Assembly: GCA_009911195.1 (NCBI GenBank)
Contig: QXWV01000106.1
Coordinates: 1-55,144 of the forward strand
Length of the DNA stretch: 55,144 nt
Origin: Lachnospiraceae bacterium
GTDB lineage: Bacteria; Bacillota; Clostridia; Lachnospirales; Lachnospiraceae
Direction of reading: 5' to 3'
In this document: positions 24,246 to 32,767 of the stretch, one piece after another
How the letters are laid out: each line of letters starts with the position of its first letter
How positions within the stretch are numbered: position 1 is the first letter of the stretch
The notes under the pieces: generated by a model
Told to the model about the DNA's origin: nothing
Databases searched by the model: none
Seen by the model: only the letters and a program-made list of their open reading frames with translations
Made by a program: the position numbers and the translations under genes

Positions 24246-24929
24246 TCATGCATAGTAATATCCCACACCCCACTTCGTATGCACATACTTCGGTTCGCTG
24301 GGATTTGTCTCAATCTTCTCCCTCAGCCGCCTGATATGCACATCAACTGTACGGACATCGCCGGGATAGTCGCTGCCCCACACTAGTTTTAACAGATTTT
24401 CCCTGCCATAAACCTTATTTGGATTCAGCATGAGGAGCTCCAGCACCTCAAACTCCTTAGCCGTAAGGTTAATCTCTTTCCCATTGATATATACCCGCCG
24501 TCCTTCCCTGTCCAGCCTCATATCTTTGCCTTCCAGAATATTCCCTTCTTCCGTTTTTTCTTTCCGGTTCGTCCGGCGCATAATAGCCTTTAGCCTGGCT
24601 TTTACTTCCAGGATATTGAATGGTTTTGTGATATAATCATCGGCGCCGTATTCCAGCCCGAGAATCTTATCCATATCCTCCCCTTTGGCGGTCAGCATCA
24701 CCACCGGAACATTGGAAAATTCCCTGATTTGCTGGCATACTTCAAATCCAGTCAGCTTTGGAAGCATCACATCCAAAAGAATAATATCATATTCGTTTTC
24801 TTTCGCCTTTTGCAGCGCTTCCTCCCCGTCATATGCACAGTCTACTTCCATCCCGTCCTGTTCTAAGCTAAACCGGATTCCTTTTACAATCAGCTTCTCG
24901 TCATCAACAACCAATACTTTCCTGCTCAT
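24246..24929 (-). CDS. OmpR-family response regulator
   Basis: The predicted 227-residue regulator has an N-terminal receiver domain with acidic pocket VDDE, phosphoacceptor Asp in DIILLDVMLPKL and Lys in YITKPFNILE. The C-terminal winged helix has LTAKEFEVLELLMLNPNKVY, RTVDVHIRRLREKIE and VHTKWGVGYYYA. The start is the ATG at 24929, whose ATGA overlaps the comEA stop. It is translationally coupled to comEA and followed by its kinase. This three-gene set sits between comEA and comEC, so it could tune competence genes or simply share a promoter. Confidence 0.95.
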   Translation of the reverse strand: MSRKVLVVDDEKLIVKGIRFSLEQDGMEVDCAYDGEEALQKAKENEYDIILLDVMLPKLTGFEVCQQIREFSNVPVVMLTAKGEDMDKILGLEYGADDYITKPFNILEVKARLKAIMRRTNRKEKTEEGNILEGKDMRLDREGRRVYINGKEINLTAKEFEVLELLMLNPNKVYGRENLLKLVWGSDYPGDVRTVDVHIRRLREKIETNPSEPKYVHTKWGVGYYYA

Positions 24930-25783
24930 TTCACACCTCTGACACAAATTTTGTCTTTCATTTTCGCAAACATGCCATCTTTAATGCCTTCCACTTTCAT
25001 AATATCCTCAATCCGTGAAAATCCGCCGTTTTTCTCGCGGTAAGAAATAATACTCTCCGCCCGGCTTTCCCCCACGCCTGGCAGTGTCATTAATTCCTGC
25101 TTTGTAGCTGTATTGATATCCACCAAACCGCCTTCCGTTCCGTTACCGCCGAAATTCCCGGATTCCTCCTCCATTCCTGCCTGCCTTTCATCTGATGAGA
25201 TTCCTGATGACACGCAGACAGCCTTTCCCTCCACATCTTTATCCAGCATTTCCCAGGAAGGTATTTCTATTTTCCAGCCGTCTTCCAGAATATATGCCAG
25301 ATTCACATAGTCCGCTGCTGCTTCCTTTGTAAATCCTCCTGCCTCTTCCACCGCCTCATACACCCGGCTTCCCCCTGGCAGCTCATACACCCCCGGCCTC
25401 ACCACTTCCCCACAAATATGTACAAACAAGGTGGATTCCTCCACCCTTTTCCCCTGCTCTCCCAAGGCTTCATTCCCATTTCCGGCAATCATAGCATCTT
25501 CGCCGCATTCCACGGCACTCATGCTACTGCCCGGAACTTCTTTCGGAATTCCGCCCGAGGCATCTCCGTACTCCCCTGAAGCTTTGCCGGAACCCATACC
25601 CGATGCTGCCCCTCGGGCTGTTCCATTGCCCTCATCCAGGTTCTCCATCCTGACCAAATCTTCCGAATCCAACGAGAACGTTTCCTTCTTGCTACATCCA
25701 ACCGTTCCCAGCAGCATCCCTGTCAAAATAACTGCCAACAGCACTTTCCTGCATATTCTAAACCTAAAATCCTTTTTCTTCAT
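24926..25783 (-). CDS. comEA: ComEA-type DNA-binding lipoprotein (SLBB plus helix-hairpin-helix)
   Basis: This predicted 285-residue surface DNA receptor acts in transformation. The signal peptide ends VILTGMLLGTVGC, a lipobox, so it is lipid-anchored rather than membrane-spanning as in classical ComEA. A Gly/Ala/Glu-rich linker follows. Then comes an SLBB domain (VHICGEVVRPGVYELPGGSR, about 142-200) and a C-terminal helix-hairpin-helix pair (VDINTATKQELMTLPGVGES, about 222-241). The ATG at 25783 matches the signal peptide and follows AAAGGAAG. Upstream in-frame codons to 25933 lack support. First gene of the block. Confidence 0.9.
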   Translation of the reverse strand: MKKKDFRFRICRKVLLAVILTGMLLGTVGCSKKETFSLDSEDLVRMENLDEGNGTARGAASGMGSGKASGEYGDASGGIPKEVPGSSMSAVECGEDAMIAGNGNEALGEQGKRVEESTLFVHICGEVVRPGVYELPGGSRVYEAVEEAGGFTKEAAADYVNLAYILEDGWKIEIPSWEMLDKDVEGKAVCVSSGISSDERQAGMEEESGNFGGNGTEGGLVDINTATKQELMTLPGVGESRAESIISYREKNGGFSRIEDIMKVEGIKDGMFAKMKDKICVRGVK

Positions 25784-25939
25784 TCCGCACAGCTTCCTTT
25801 CTAAATGAACCGTGAACTTTCTATCAGGCAGGGAACAGCCACGTCTGGCATAAAGTTCACGCAAATCGGAAGACCCCTCTATGCGACTTGCTATTTCATT
25901 GTAAAGTAAATATCCTTCTTTTACAAGTACCATTTCGTC

Positions 25940-26371
25940 CTATTTCCATTTAAAAATAACTATGCCAGCTATCGCAATTCCCATTCCAATGACTTTCCGC
26001 CATTCTAACGGCTGCTTGTCCGTGCCGAACCACCCGAGCAGTTCAATCACATAAGCCACAATCAACTGGGCGATAACTATCAGCATCACCGCTTTGGCAG
26101 GCCCCAGCATTTCCATGCTCTTAATTACCGTGTAGGTAATCACCGCCCCGATAGCCCCACCCAGAAGCATATATTTAGGCTCCACCTTTATCAGCGTTCC
26201 AAACGATGACCGGTCCGTAATCAGCCAGGCGGCAAGGCAGACTAAAAGGGCTGTAAACTGTACAAAAGCGTTGGCCACCCAAATGCCCGATGTCTTTGTG
26301 ACCTGGGTATTAAACACCCCTTGAATACTCATTAAAGCTCCGGATATCAATGCAATAAAAAATCCAATCAT
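25940..26371 (-). CDS. DMT-like small membrane transporter (DUF606/YdcZ type)
   Basis: The predicted 143-residue integral membrane protein has about five hydrophobic helices. It starts MIGFFIALISGALMSIQGVFNTQV, which is the hallmark opening of the DUF606/YdcZ half-size drug/metabolite transporter family, and contains GGAIGAVITYTVIKSMEMLGPAKA and VIELLGWFG. Half-size members are thought to dimerise. The substrate is unknown. It is isolated, with no partner half-transporter next to it, and its relation to comEA is only positional. Confidence 0.85.
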   Translation of the reverse strand: MIGFFIALISGALMSIQGVFNTQVTKTSGIWVANAFVQFTALLVCLAAWLITDRSSFGTLIKVEPKYMLLGGAIGAVITYTVIKSMEMLGPAKAVMLIVIAQLIVAYVIELLGWFGTDKQPLEWRKVIGMGIAIAGIVIFKWK

Positions 26372-26482
26372 ATGGGTCCTCCAAATATCATTTTTTTCAA
26401 ATGTACTTTACTATTTTTGCCCATATGATTGGAAAAGTATTCAATTATTTTTATATTTTATTGCCCATTTTGAAGCAATATC

Positions 26483-28072
26483 CTATTCTTCTGTTTCTTC
26501 CTGGGCTTCCCTGCGTAGTTCCTCCTCATCCAGGTATTCCACTTCATCCACGGCTTCTTCCTCTTCCTCAATCACCGTTTCCGTATATGGTTGCCCGGTC
26601 ACCTGGGTCATAATCTGCTCCGAAAGCTGCCGCAGCCTGTCATTGACATCGGCCCCATCCCATATCTGGGCAAAAGCGATTTCCAGTTCCACCCAGAAAT
26701 TGCTGGTCTCCACCATTTTAGGCATCGGAACCGATATCTCATATTCGTTGACAAATTCCTGCAAATTAACATTTCCATAGTCCACGCCGTAGCGGGCCGC
26801 CACCTTTCCTGTCCGGGAATATAAAGTATCCGTATATTCACAGGTGAGGAATCTGGCAAAATCCTTGGCCAGCTCCTGCTTGTCCGAATAGCCGTTTACC
26901 ACAACGCAGTTAGTGACCGAAAGGCTTCTGGTAAGCAGCTCCCCATTAATATCCGGTACCGGCGCAATGCTGTATTCATAAGCAAAATCCCCATTTTCCT
27001 TTGCCTCCTCCAGCTTAGCCACCGCATCCGTTGTCGCTACCGTATATACAATTTTTCCCTCTATAAAGTCATTCAGCACTTTTTCATAGCTGATTTCCTT
27101 CGTATCCATCGAGAAAAACTGGTTCAGTGCCTGATAAACCTTCAGGCAGTCAATGGCATCCTTATTGTAGATATTCATATTTGCCGTATTATCGCCGGCT
27201 GCCCCGCCCACATTCATATAATTTCCGGCAAAAAAGAAATTATAAAAAATATCCGTAACATCCCACTTAAAGACCGCTTCCACCTGTTCCGGGGCATTAT
27301 ATTCATTGGCAAAATCCAGAATGTCATCAATGGTAGAGGGGAGGAGTTCCTTCACCCTTTCATTCACCAGGGCTTCCATTTCCGCATCCGCTTCTGTGGA
27401 ATCTGTAATGTCTCCCTGAACACCGCCCTCTTCCTGTTCTGCTTCCTCCCCCTGGGCATTTCCGTCTTCCTGGGAATCCTCTTCCTCCGGCCCATTTTCT
27501 TCAAAGTCGGCCATCGCCGCTTCCCCTTCGGCTGCATCCCTTTCCGCCTCAATCTGGCTTCTGGCGAATTCCTCCAGGTAGGTCCTGTTATAAAGCAGGG
27601 AACTGGTTTCAAAGTAGAACGGATACCCTATCGTTTTATTTTTATATGTCACCGCCAGGCGGGCCGCATCCGGGTATCCTTCCTTAATCTCTTCCCAACT
27701 TTCCCCGCTTAAAGGGGAAGCCAGCCCTGCGAGAAAAGCCTTCTCCAGGGAGTCATTGCTGATGATATATAAATCCGGCATATTTTCCGACTGGATGGAA
27801 GCTTTGTTAATTTCTTCCAAGTACTCTAAACCGGAAGCCAATATAGGAATAACCCTCACATCATGCGTTTCCCCATAAGCCACAGCCGCGCTGCCCAAAT
27901 AATCGGTGAGCGCCTCATCCGTGTACCAAAAATATATGGTTTCCTTCCCCCTACTGAAAATGGTTTCCGCCTGTTCCTGGCTGATTGTTTTCCCTGACAA
28001 TCCTACTGCAGCCACCGCCACCGCAGCACATGCAATGGCCGCCATTGTAAAAAGCCTTTTTTTAAGACCCAT
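26483..28072 (-). CDS. Orphan sugar-type extracellular solute-binding protein with acidic insert
   Basis: This predicted 529-residue protein has the fold of family 1 (MalE-like) binding proteins: IYFWYTDEALTDYLGSAAVAY, PDLYIISNDSLEKAFLAGL, AVTYKNKTIGYPFYFETSSLLYN, and a C-terminal lobe with LTRSLSVTNCVVVNGYSDKQ and AKDFARFLT. The N-terminus has a hydrophobic segment (about 7-27) without a lipobox Cys, so it is either secreted or anchored by an uncleaved segment. An insert of about 70 residues rich in Glu/Asp/Gly (about 175-245) and an acidic tail are unusual. No permease or ATPase gene is adjacent. AGGAGAAG precedes the ATG. A sensory or shared-transporter role is possible. Confidence 0.8.
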   Translation of the reverse strand: MGLKKRLFTMAAIACAAVAVAAVGLSGKTISQEQAETIFSRGKETIYFWYTDEALTDYLGSAAVAYGETHDVRVIPILASGLEYLEEINKASIQSENMPDLYIISNDSLEKAFLAGLASPLSGESWEEIKEGYPDAARLAVTYKNKTIGYPFYFETSSLLYNRTYLEEFARSQIEAERDAAEGEAAMADFEENGPEEEDSQEDGNAQGEEAEQEEGGVQGDITDSTEADAEMEALVNERVKELLPSTIDDILDFANEYNAPEQVEAVFKWDVTDIFYNFFFAGNYMNVGGAAGDNTANMNIYNKDAIDCLKVYQALNQFFSMDTKEISYEKVLNDFIEGKIVYTVATTDAVAKLEEAKENGDFAYEYSIAPVPDINGELLTRSLSVTNCVVVNGYSDKQELAKDFARFLTCEYTDTLYSRTGKVAARYGVDYGNVNLQEFVNEYEISVPMPKMVETSNFWVELEIAFAQIWDGADVNDRLRQLSEQIMTQVTGQPYTETVIEEEEEAVDEVEYLDEEELRREAQEETEE

Positions 28073-28112
28073 GTTCTTCTCCTAACTTTAAAATCTCAAA
28101 TACAGTATATCA

Positions 28113-29303
28113 TTACATTTCCGCCAAACATTTATCCAATATATCCACCATTTCATCTACGTGCTCTTTTTCGATAATAAGCGGCGGCACGATTCGGATA
28201 ATATTCACTCCTGCATTAATCAGTATCAGCCCTTTCTCCATGGCATTATTGATAATATCCCCTACCGGCCCTTTGCACACCAGGCCCTGCATAAGGCCGA
28301 TTCCTCTTCTGCCTTCTATCATATCATATTTTTCTGCCAGGCCATCCAGCTTTTCTTCCAAATAGGGGCTTATTTCATTTACATGGCTTATGATTCCATT
28401 TTCTTCAAACAAATCCAGCACTTTACAGATTGCCGCCCCAGCTAAAGGATTTCCCCCATATGTTGTTCCATGGTCTCCGCTTGTCAGGGAATTGGCTGCC
28501 ACACGCTCTGTCATGAGGAAAGCCCCTACGGGAATACCGCAGCCCAAAGCCTTTGCCGTCATCATGATATCCGGCTTTACTCCATACCGCTGCCATGCAT
28601 ACATCATTCCTGTACGCCCCATGCCGCATTGGATTTCATCCAGAATCAGAAGGATATCTTTTTCTTCGCACAATGCTTTTACCTTCTCCATAAATTCCTT
28701 TTCGGCCGGATAAATCCCGCCCTCTCCCTGGACTGTCTCAAACATAATGGCGCACGTCTTATCCGTTACCAATTCTTCTACGCTTTCAAAGCAATTCATC
28801 CTTGCAAATTTAATATTTCCAATCATAGGTTCAAAGGCTTCCCGGTATTTCGGATTCCCCGTTACCGACAAAGCCCCCATAGTCCTTCCGTGGAAAGAAT
28901 GCTCCATGGCGATAATCTCATGGTCCTTATGGCCATCTTTCAAATAGGCATATTTTCTCGCCGCCTTTATAGCCCCTTCCACCGCTTCCGCACCGCTGTT
29001 GGTAAAAAATACCCTGTCCATGCCGGATACTGCCTTTAATTTCTTGGCCGCTTCTATGGCCGGTATATTATAGTAATAATTGGAAGTGTGAATCAGCTTG
29101 TCAATCTGCGCTTTCAGGGCATCATTATATGCTTTATTATGATATCCCAAAGCGAATACCGCAATACCGGAAACAAAGTCCAGATACTTCTTCCCTTCGA
29201 TATCGTATAAATATACGCCTTCCCCTTTATCCAGCACTACCTGATACCTGTTATACGTATGAAGAAGAGCCTTCTCCGCTTCTTCTATATATTCTTTCAT
29301 CAT
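28113..29303 (-). CDS. argD: Acetylornithine aminotransferase
   Basis: This predicted 396-residue class III PLP aminotransferase converts N-acetylglutamate semialdehyde to N-acetylornithine with glutamate. Visible features are YDIEGKKYLDFVSGIAVFALGY, FFTNSGAEAVEGAIKAARKY, AMEHSFHGRTMGALSVTG, LILDEIQCGMGRTG, the PLP lysine in MMTAKALGCGIPVGAF and GDHGTTYGGNPLAGA. Length is normal. It is 103 bases downstream of argB on the same strand and thus part of an arg operon, here without argC and argJ directly upstream. AAAGGG precedes the start. It can act on succinyldiaminopimelate in some bacteria. Confidence 0.95.
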   Translation of the reverse strand: MMKEYIEEAEKALLHTYNRYQVVLDKGEGVYLYDIEGKKYLDFVSGIAVFALGYHNKAYNDALKAQIDKLIHTSNYYYNIPAIEAAKKLKAVSGMDRVFFTNSGAEAVEGAIKAARKYAYLKDGHKDHEIIAMEHSFHGRTMGALSVTGNPKYREAFEPMIGNIKFARMNCFESVEELVTDKTCAIMFETVQGEGGIYPAEKEFMEKVKALCEEKDILLILDEIQCGMGRTGMMYAWQRYGVKPDIMMTAKALGCGIPVGAFLMTERVAANSLTSGDHGTTYGGNPLAGAAICKVLDLFEENGIISHVNEISPYLEEKLDGLAEKYDMIEGRRGIGLMQGLVCKGPVGDIINNAMEKGLILINAGVNIIRIVPPLIIEKEHVDEMVDILDKCLAEM

Positions 29304-29406
29304 AATATTCTACCCTTTCCATTGGTTATATTATCACATTCGGACGCCGAAGGGCTAGTCCCCGAAAGAGGCTTGGCACAGTGCACCAAAATCTGTATGA
29401 ATCCTT

Positions 29407-30297
29407 TCAGCCCTCCGCCATATCCTCATCTTTAATAATCGCCGTTCCTATCCCCCGATTGGTAAATATTTCCAGAAGCAGGCAATGGGGAATACGGCCA
29501 TCCAATATATGTACCCTGCTTACCCCTTCCCTGATTGCGCTTGTACAATTGGCCAGCTTCGGCAGCATCCCTCCGCCGATGTACCCTTCTTCAATCAGCC
29601 TTTCCGCATCGGATGCCCCCAGGCGGGAAATAAAAGAGGACTTGTCGTTAATGTCCTTATAAAGCCCTTCGATATCCGTGAGGAAAGCCAGCTTCTCAGC
29701 ATGAACCGCTTTTGCAATAGCACATGCGGCATCGTCCGCGTTGATATTATAGGTCTGGAACTCTTCGTCCAGCCCAATAGGTGCAACGATAGGGAGGAAA
29801 TCCTTTTCCAGCAAATCATACAGCACCTTCGGGTTAACTTCCTTCACATCCCCCACGAAACCGATGTCTTTGCCGTCGGAATATTTTTTGTCCACTGTGA
29901 GAAGGCCGCCATCCTTTCCGCTGATGCCTACAGCCTTCACGCCCAGCTCCTGCACCATTGTCACCAGGCTTTTATTCACCTTGGAAAGCACCATTTCCGC
30001 AATTTCCATCGTCTCGTCATCGGTAACCCTCAGCCCGTTAACAAACTGGGGCTCCTTCCCCACTTTTCCTACCCAACGGCTGATTTCCTTGCCGCCGCCA
30101 TGGACAATAATCGGCTTAAATCCTACCAGCTTTAATAACGTCACATCCTTGATTACGTTTTTCTGCAATTCCTCATTGCTCATAGCGCTTCCGCCGTATT
30201 TCACCACAATAATCTTCCGGTTGAATTTTTGTATATAAGGGAGGGCCTCTATCAGAACCTCAGCTTTTCTTAATACTTCCGTCATATTTTTATCCAT
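29407..30297 (-). CDS. argB: Acetylglutamate kinase
   Basis: This predicted 296-residue cytosolic kinase phosphorylates N-acetylglutamate, the second step of arginine synthesis. It shows [61 protein letters not shown] and [20 protein letters not shown]. The FVNGLRVTD segment and length resemble arginine-inhibited (hexameric) forms with an N-terminal helix, but that is only suggestive. I favour the ATG at 30297. A GTG at 30306 is too close to AAAGGA but possible. Upstream is an ARG-box-like palindrome and then a MITE, where argJ would be expected. Confidence 0.95.
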   Translation of the reverse strand: MDKNMTEVLRKAEVLIEALPYIQKFNRKIIVVKYGGSAMSNEELQKNVIKDVTLLKLVGFKPIIVHGGGKEISRWVGKVGKEPQFVNGLRVTDDETMEIAEMVLSKVNKSLVTMVQELGVKAVGISGKDGGLLTVDKKYSDGKDIGFVGDVKEVNPKVLYDLLEKDFLPIVAPIGLDEEFQTYNINADDAACAIAKAVHAEKLAFLTDIEGLYKDINDKSSFISRLGASDAERLIEEGYIGGGMLPKLANCTSAIREGVSRVHILDGRIPHCLLLEIFTNRGIGTAIIKDEDMAEG

Positions 30298-30384
30298 AGC
30301 ACCCACATTTCCTTTCTTTGCATCATTCCTGCATATTCTTTCCTATTTTAGTACGTCATGCCGGAAATGTACAGTGGGAAATGC

Positions 30385-30400
30385 TATTTTATGCAAAATA
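30385..30400. promoter_or_regulatory. Candidate ARG box upstream of argB
   Basis: TATTTT-ATGC-AAAATA is an inverted repeat 88 bases upstream of argB, similar in style to ArgR/AhrC half-sites (AT-rich, about 18 bp). A related palindrome TTTATGCATAAA lies before argG (42373-42384). Binding is inferred. Confidence 0.35.
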
Positions 30401-30418
30401 AAAATTAAAGCCCTGTGC

Positions 30419-30619
30419 CACGGAAATCAATTTTCATGGGGCGGCGCAGCGGGCATCCATGCCCATGCTTCCTAAAACCGCCATCCATGGCGGTTTTCCC
30501 CTGGATATAAACCATTTCATAAGTGAAATTGCTGCTTTTTATCAATAGCCTTAAAACGGAACGCTGCATGGGCCAAAGGCCCTGCCCGCTGCGCCGCCCC
30601 ATGAAAATTAATTTCCGTG
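30419..30619. mobile_element. MITE-like element, copy R1 (201 bp)
   Basis: Terminal inverted repeats of 37 bp (30419-30455 and 30583-30619) differ at one base. They begin CACGGAAATCAATTTTCATG and contain GGCGGCGCAGCGGGCA. The interior has a hairpin AAAACCGCCA/TGGCGGTTTT and the block ATTTCATAAGTGAAATTGCTG. Copies R2 (46294-46343) and R3 (47603-47741) share the ends, and R3 shares the interior. No transposase is present, so it is non-autonomous. It lies exactly between argB and the HD/Hsp90-like operon. Confidence 0.75.
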
Positions 30620-30727
30620 TCTCTATGCCTTATGCACTTGTAAACATCGTGTAAAAAGTGGTATATTAAGATTATACGAAAACATTGAATCGCCAATATT
30701 ACCATGTGACAAGAGGGGAACTATATT

Positions 30728-32767
30728 ATGCATACACATGATACGTCTTCCACAGACTCCTTCAACAATAACAGGGCTGTCAGCTTTGGCACACAGCCTG
30801 AGGCTATTCTCGCCGCACTTTCCAGCACAGAGATTTTCCAATTTTTCCAAAAAGGAACAGTACATGATGCCGATTATTTTACAGAAGTCAAAAATGTCTG
30901 CATGACTGCGGCAAACCTCTCCTGCCTCATTGCAAATATGTTTTCTTTATATACGAAACATGATATTACACACATCTGTAATGTGCTGAATCTTATGGCC
31001 AGCCTTCTGCATGACAGAATGAAAGATTTATCCGTGGATGAAGCCGCATTGCTTCTTATGGCAGCGTGCTGGCATGACACCGGAATGGCGGTAAACAAAA
31101 AACAAGCAGAGCGGTTGCTTTCCGAAGATGATGAGGATATATGGAACAATTATTTCAGGACCCATAACGAGGATAAAAGAAGGTATCATGAGGGAACGGC
31201 AGACAAAAAAACCCTGCTTCCAAATCTAATCAGGAGCTTTCATCACGAGCGGGTAAAAGAACAGCTCATGGAAACAGGATTGTGGTATCAGTGGCCGGAA
31301 GCAATTGACAAACATATTGCCAGAGAAGAGCTTTTCAGCGTATGTAAAAGCCATGGCGAGAAGCTTCAGGTTATTAATGAAATTCAGCCGCGGAGCAGGA
31401 AAGTTGATTTACGCGTATGTGCCGTTTTACTGCGCCTTGCGGATATTCTTGATTTTGATTACAGCCGCGCCCCCCAATCCCTTTACTATTATTCAGGACT
31501 TGCAAATCCCAAAACCAGTGAAGAGCGGTTCAGCCAGTTGGAATGGCAAAAGCATATGAAATCTTATGGATTTGATTTTATTCCTGTTTACCATGAGAAA
31601 AATATTGTCGAGCTATCTCTTTTGTTTAACGCAACTTGTGAAGACCCCACAGCACACCACAAAGTGAATGAATACATTGACTGGGTGGAATATGAACTGG
31701 GGGTATGCAATGCAGAGCTTGCAAAATACAGTAGTAAGTGGGAAAACAGGCTTGCCCTTCCTTATAAGGTGGAACGCCATATCCATGCAAATGGCTTTGA
31801 AGTTGGAGACTTCAGCTTTCATGTAGACAAAGGCCGTATTATCGAATTACTCAAGGGTGACAATATTTATGATAACAAAGGCGTTTTTGTACGAGAGTTG
31901 ATTCAAAATGCGCTGGATGCCGTTAGAACACGCAGGCAGATAGAGAAAAACAGTTTTGACTGGAAACCCGAAATCAACATTTACTCATGGACAGCCGATG
32001 GTTTCAACTGGCTTTCAATCGATGACAACGGAATTGGAATGAGCAGGGAAATCATAAAGAATTATTTTCTGCGTATCGGATGTTCTTATTATGAATCCGA
32101 TGAATTCAAGGCTGCTTTTGGCAACGAAGATTATAAACCTACAAGCCATTTCGGAATTGGCATTCTCTCTTGCTTTATATCCAGCAACAACAACAGCCGG
32201 ATTGAAGTGTCCACAAAGCATTATCAGGATACAGACGGCAGAGAAACATTACGGTTAAGCATTCCAAGCCAGCAAGGATATTACTATCTGGCCACAGAAG
32301 CCGATAATCGGGATTACATCCTCAAAGGAACGGATGATATTGCAATTCCTCCGATAAATTCCCTGAAAAAAGATTCCGGATACCGGAAAAAAGCCGGAAC
32401 TACTATATCCGTCAGATTTTCAATCGGCGAGGTTCAAACCCATAATGCAATTACCATCAAAGATATCATTGACACCTTTGTTGCATTTCCGGATGTTCCT
32501 ATTCATTATTATAATCTTGACAACGGGGAACAATCCGATTATTTGACGGAGGAAGATTTCCAAAAATCCGTAGAATCCATTTGCACATATGATGAAAACG
32601 GATTCTCAGAGACATTTGAATATGTTCTCCCGGATGAGATATTTGACCGTTTAAAGGAATATTATCCGGAAGCACAGTGGACTGATACGCCTATGTTTCA
32701 GACAGAATTTCTCCATCTGAAAAAGATAGCCCCCTTTAAGGATGACCCATGTATTGATGAATCTTAA
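30728..32767 (+). CDS. HD-domain plus Hsp90-type (GHKL) ATPase protein, first gene of a two-gene system
   Basis: This predicted 679-residue soluble protein has an N-terminal HD-type region (about 60-250) with HICNVL (H82), AACWHDTGMAV (HD 116-117), SFHHERV (172-174) and RLADILDFDYS (236-246), the HD metal-site pattern of the cN nucleotidase/phosphohydrolase class. Then comes a GHKL ATPase domain (about 360-565) with N-box RELIQNALDAVRTR (389-402), G1 box IDDNGIGMS (431-439), G2 box SHFGIGILS (473-481) and AGTTISVRF (556-564). These match HtpG-like ATP sites. GAGGGG precedes the ATG. TTGTAA-N18-TATATT lies 60-90 bases upstream. The TAA overlaps the next gene's ATG. Function unknown; stress or defence is inference. 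Confidence 0.8.
   Translation: MHTHDTSSTDSFNNNRAVSFGTQPEAILAALSSTEIFQFFQKGTVHDADYFTEVKNVCMTAANLSCLIANMFSLYTKHDITHICNVLNLMASLLHDRMKDLSVDEAALLLMAACWHDTGMAVNKKQAERLLSEDDEDIWNNYFRTHNEDKRRYHEGTADKKTLLPNLIRSFHHERVKEQLMETGLWYQWPEAIDKHIAREELFSVCKSHGEKLQVINEIQPRSRKVDLRVCAVLLRLADILDFDYSRAPQSLYYYSGLANPKTSEERFSQLEWQKHMKSYGFDFIPVYHEKNIVELSLLFNATCEDPTAHHKVNEYIDWVEYELGVCNAELAKYSSKWENRLALPYKVERHIHANGFEVGDFSFHVDKGRIIELLKGDNIYDNKGVFVRELIQNALDAVRTRRQIEKNSFDWKPEINIYSWTADGFNWLSIDDNGIGMSREIIKNYFLRIGCSYYESDEFKAAFGNEDYKPTSHFGIGILSCFISSNNNSRIEVSTKHYQDTDGRETLRLSIPSQQGYYYLATEADNRDYILKGTDDIAIPPINSLKKDSGYRKKAGTTISVRFSIGEVQTHNAITIKDIIDTFVAFPDVPIHYYNLDNGEQSDYLTEEDFQKSVESICTYDENGFSETFEYVLPDEIFDRLKEYYPEAQWTDTPMFQTEFLHLKKIAPFKDDPCIDES

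Noticed and set aside
29485-30135. Plus-strand frame of 216 residues
   Set aside because: It is antisense to argB.
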